Below are positions 44,846 to 47,165 of a DNA stretch of 47,165 bases, one piece after another. Source of the stretch: Chthoniobacteraceae bacterium (GTDB lineage Bacteria; Verrucomicrobiota; Verrucomicrobiia; Chthoniobacterales; Chthoniobacteraceae). Positions within the stretch are counted from its first letter, which is position 1. The number at the start of each line of letters is the position of its first letter. The translations under genes and the position numbers were made by a program. Location: contig CANIWM010000049.1 in the NCBI GenBank assembly GCA_947471505.1, positions 1 through 47,165 on the forward strand. Direction: 5' to 3'. A model generated the notes under the pieces. The model saw nothing but the letters and a program-made list of their open reading frames with translations, searched no databases and was not told the origin of the DNA.

Positions 44846-46264
44846 ATGCCAAAAGGTCACACCGTCCTCATTGCCGATCCCGAAACCGACTTCACCGAGT
44901 GGGCTACCAAGCAGCTCGCTGCGGCGGAAATCCGCGTCATCTCGGCCACCCGCGCCGATGAGGCATTCACTCTATTCACCAAGGAGAAGCCCGACCTTGT
45001 CATCGTCGATACGCACATTCAGCCCTTCTCCGGTATGGAGCTGCTGACGCGCATCCGCGACCGCGACTCGAATGCGTTCGTGCTGCTCATCAGCCAGTTT
45101 GGGACGACCCAGGCCGTCATCGAGGCGATGAAGCTCGGCGCGTTCGACTTCGTGCGAAAGGAGACGCTGCCGTTTAATTTCCGCGTCATTGTCGATACGG
45201 CGTTGCGCGAGCGCGCCCAAGTCCGCGCGGCGACGGCCAGCGTGCCGAAGCTGACGGTGGAGCAAAACAAAGACAGCATCGTAGGCCAGAGCGCGGCGAT
45301 GCAGACGGTGTTCAAATTGGTAGGCCGCGTGGCGGGCTCCGATGCACCCGTGATGATCACCGGCGAGAGCGGCACGGGCAAAGAGCTGGTGGCCCGCGCC
45401 ATCCATCACCATTCGCAGCGCAGCGCGAAAACGTATGTCGCCATCAACTGCGCCGCCATCCCCGAGCAACTGCTGGAGAGCGAGCTGTTCGGCCATGAAA
45501 AGGGCGCGTTCACCGGCTCGACCGGGCAGCGCATCGGGCGCTTCGAGCAATGCGATGGCGGCACGCTTTTCCTCGACGAAATCGGCGACATGCCGCTGCC
45601 GCTCCAAGGCAAAATCCTGCGCGTCTTGCAGGACGGCGAGATCATCCGCGTCGGCGGCAACCAGTCCGTCCGCACGAACGTCCGCATCGTCGCCGCGACG
45701 AACCGCAACCTCGAAACGGAAGTCACCGAGAAGCGGTTCCGGGAAGATCTTTTCTACCGCCTGAACGTCGTCCGCATCCAGCTCCCGCCGCTGCGCCAGC
45801 GCATCGAGGACATCCGCATTTTGGCCGAGCACTTCGTGCAAAAAGTGGCCATCGAGCAACGGCTGCCGCGCCTGAAGTTGAGCGAAGATGCCGTCCATGT
45901 GCTCGAAGCGCACAGTTGGCCCGGCAACGTGCGCGAGCTGGAGAACACCATCCAGCGGGCGTGCGTGCTCTCCACGAGCGACTTGCTCATGCCCAAGGAC
46001 ATCCCGCTCGGCCAGATGAGCGCCGAGCCACTCCCCGGCGGCTCCACGACGAAGGAAGAGGCCATCGAAGCCCTCTTCCGCGCCGCGCAGGCCGACCCAA
46101 GCATCGAGCTTCTCCCGTGGCTAGAGCGCGAGTTCACCGTCCACGCGATGCGCCAAACCGGCGGCAACCAAGTCCGCGCCGCCAAGCTCCTCGGCGTCAC
46201 CCGCGCAACCCTGCGCAAGCGGCTAGAGCGCTTCGGAGTCACGCGGGAGTTGGTGATCGAGTGA
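44846..46264 (+). CDS. NtrC-family sigma-54-dependent response regulator
   Basis: 472 residues. Receiver domain 1-125 with D55 as phospho-acceptor (LVIVDTHIQPFSGM). The AAA+ domain (about 145-370) has Walker A GESGTGKELVARAIH, the sigma-54 contact loop GHEKGAFTGST (GAFTGA family, last residue Ser), Walker B GGTLFLDEIGDMP, and the sensor/arginine-finger part REDLFYRLNVVRIQLPPLR. A Fis-type helix-turn-helix ends the protein (NQVRAAKLLGVTRATLRKRL). It activates sigma-54 promoters when phosphorylated. No histidine kinase lies next to it, so it is an orphan in this window. Confidence 0.93.
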   Translation: MPKGHTVLIADPETDFTEWATKQLAAAEIRVISATRADEAFTLFTKEKPDLVIVDTHIQPFSGMELLTRIRDRDSNAFVLLISQFGTTQAVIEAMKLGAFDFVRKETLPFNFRVIVDTALRERAQVRAATASVPKLTVEQNKDSIVGQSAAMQTVFKLVGRVAGSDAPVMITGESGTGKELVARAIHHHSQRSAKTYVAINCAAIPEQLLESELFGHEKGAFTGSTGQRIGRFEQCDGGTLFLDEIGDMPLPLQGKILRVLQDGEIIRVGGNQSVRTNVRIVAATNRNLETEVTEKRFREDLFYRLNVVRIQLPPLRQRIEDIRILAEHFVQKVAIEQRLPRLKLSEDAVHVLEAHSWPGNVRELENTIQRACVLSTSDLLMPKDIPLGQMSAEPLPGGSTTKEEAIEALFRAAQADPSIELLPWLEREFTVHAMRQTGGNQVRAAKLLGVTRATLRKRLERFGVTRELVIE

Positions 46265-46372
46265 CGAGCGTTTCGGCGAAACCGCCGCAGATTTCCCCGC
46301 CCACAGTTTCCCCCGCTGACACCATCTTTCAGCAATTAAGAGACGCGACAGCGGAGACAAATCGATAGGGGT

Positions 46373-46402
46373 AGGGACGGCGCATTGGGTTGCGCCGCCC
46401 CT
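46373..46402 (+). terminator. Strong hairpin after the NtrC-type gene, no T-run
   Basis: AGGGACGGCGCA (46373-46384) pairs with TGCGCCGCCCCT (46391-46402), one mismatch, loop 6 nt. It is stable enough to stop or protect transcripts but lacks the T-run of a classic intrinsic terminator. Confidence 0.5.
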
Positions 46403-46674
46403 CCTTCCGAACCGGACTGGCGGCTCTCTCCCGACGTGTCGGGACTCTCCAGTCAGCAGGTGACTGCTTTTCGCAGACTGATGATTTCTTCGCGTTGGGT
46501 CGCCGGTCTGTTGTGGCCGAATCGTGTTCACTTTATGTTGCTGTCTATCAGGTTCTTTTCGTTGCTCTCCACCCCGCCTCGCGGCGACGCAGTTACTTCA
46601 AGTTCTCAGCCGGCTTACGCTCCAACTGGCCGGTGTCTTTCACACCAGAGGGTCGTGCTGCTTCACAGCGCACT
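46403..46674. other. Non-coding stretch with nested hairpins
   Basis: Nested pairs GACTGG/CCAGTC (46415-46420 with 46449-46454) enclose CCCGAC/GTCGGG (46430-46435 with 46438-46443). AGTCA/TGACT (46451-46465) and GGTGT/ACACC (near 46632-46646) follow. Open frames here have no recognisable protein and I reject them. The region may be a remnant of a structured repeat or an RNA; nothing more can be said. Confidence 0.4.
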
Positions 46675-46790
46675 AGCGGGGCTTCCCTAAGCCCCGTCTG
46701 CGCCGAAGGTGCAGCCAAGCCCCGAGTGCTCAGGGAGACATCCGCCTGCGGGTGCCGCTTCGCGGCAACGGGGCTTAGGAAAGCCCCGCT
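46675..46790. repeat. Palindromic element with 21-bp arms
   Basis: The left arm, starting AGCGGGGCTTCCCTAAGCCC at 46675, and the right arm at 46770-46790 are reverse complements with one mismatch. The interior holds a small GCCGCTTCGCGGC hairpin. It directly precedes the 21-bp tandem array. Confidence 0.88.
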
Positions 46791-46808
46791 CCTTTCGCGC
46801 ACGCCTCT

Positions 46809-47018
46809 TTTGTCACGAAACCGGATAAGCATGGTTCCGACGGACATTTGCCCGCCTCCGAATAAACCTTGTCCCGCTTGGACAAGGGCTTTGCCGGGCT
46901 GGACAAGCATTAATCCGCACGAGATGGACTTTTCTCCGCCCGGTTTGCGGCTTTTCCACGATGGATTGACCTTTATCCGCGCCGAATGAGCCTTTATCCC
47001 GCCCGGACAAAACATTAT
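46809..47018. repeat. Ten-unit degenerate 21-bp tandem array
   Basis: Cutting the sequence every 21 bp from 46809 gives ten aligned units. The plus-strand consensus begins YCCGCCCGGACAAG and ends CCTTTAT; units 4, 7, 9 and 10 are closest to it. Because 21 is a multiple of 3, the minus strand stays open through the array, encoding a seven-residue pattern close to xxLVxPG. The copies are strongly diverged but the register is exact. Confidence 0.85.
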
Positions 47019-47071
47019 ACTAAATTTCATAATTAAAGTGACATTTTAGAGTAAAAAGGCAAAAAAACGAA

Positions 47072-47165
47072 ATGGCGGGAGTGAAACTCAAACTTGGACT
47101 ACCGGAAATTGCAGCGATCATAGACGAGCGGCACGCGAACGAACCCGATGGGTGGAGCAAAAACC
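47072..47165 (+). CDS. Start of a gene cut by the window edge, possibly a transposase
   Basis: An ATG at 47072 opens a frame of 31 codons to the end of the window (MAGVKLKLGLPEIAAIIDER, then HANEPDGWSKN). The 5' region from about 47010 is markedly AT-rich compared with the rest of the window, as often seen at insertion-sequence edges. The short N-terminus resembles what I would expect from helix-turn-helix transposases of IS630 type, but the visible part is too short to assign. Confidence 0.35.
   Translation, partial: MAGVKLKLGLPEIAAIIDERHANEPDGWSKN

Noticed and set aside
46390-46989. 199-residue plus-strand frame downstream of the NtrC-type gene
   Set aside because: It spans a hairpin region, a palindrome and the 21-bp array and shows no protein-family motif.
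46809-47018. Possible CRISPR array
   Set aside because: Units are directly adjacent and degenerate, with no unique spacers.

Overview
The window is GC-rich bacterial chromosome, most likely from a member of Verrucomicrobiota (PVC superphylum); the taxonomic call is inference. Supporting signs are a PVC-style secreted dehydrogenase/cytochrome c protein with a discoidin-like end, a giant secreted CotH/lamin-tail protein with a DxDGDGxxN-type C-terminal motif, a DUF58/von Willebrand (VWA) cluster, an elongation factor P whose loop tip reads TPGNLRAF, a housekeeping sigma factor with a long Lys/Ala/Pro tail, and several families of short tandem or palindromic intergenic repeats. Most of it is ordinary chromosome; the accessory flavour is at the two edges.

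Layout: 0-0.15 kb is what looks like the outward-facing end of an IS21-type element. 0.2-3.6 kb holds rpoZ, smpB, a dolichol-phosphate-mannose-synthase-like glycosyltransferase and an RGG/Gln-rich unknown protein. 3.8-13.4 kb is secreted or envelope proteins (1947-aa CotH/lamin-tail protein, a small secreted protein, a DUF2459 lipoprotein, a PVC-type dehydrogenase/cytochrome). 13.4-16.8 kb, minus strand, is a PhoB/PhoR-like two-component pair and a TIR-like membrane protein. 17-19.7 kb has EF-P, two Hsp20 chaperones, and an L,D-transpeptidase with a membrane protein. 19.7-25.4 kb has an NfeD-type membrane protease and a sugar-nucleotide pair: a GalU-like enzyme translationally coupled to a GHMP-kinase/UDPGP-type pyrophosphorylase fusion. 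25.5-30.2 kb has rpoD, a nuoBC pair behind a perfect Rex operator, and a di-haem cytochrome. 30.3-37.2 kb has a secreted protein and the overlapping DUF58-BatA-VWA-DUF58 operon without an adjacent MoxR ATPase. 37.2-43.1 kb has an SGNH esterase, a PhoD-like phosphatase, an HscB-like J-protein, RecJ and a polytopic GT-C-like membrane protein. 43.1-47.2 kb is repeat-rich: a 69-bp-repeat LRR gene, an NtrC-type activator, three different palindromic elements, a ten-unit degenerate 21-bp array and the start of a possible transposase gene.

Best candidates for something little described: (1) the repeat families, above all the 300-bp palindrome at 44407-44709, the 21-bp array at 46809-47018 and the heptamer TCTCAAC found both between genes (941-968) and in frame inside an enzyme linker (24190-24217); (2) the GalU-like plus kinase-pyrophosphorylase pair; (3) Rex control of a detached nuoBC pair; (4) the TIR-transmembrane protein; (5) the histone-H1-like tail on RpoD. 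All family assignments come from reading motifs by eye; no database search was run.
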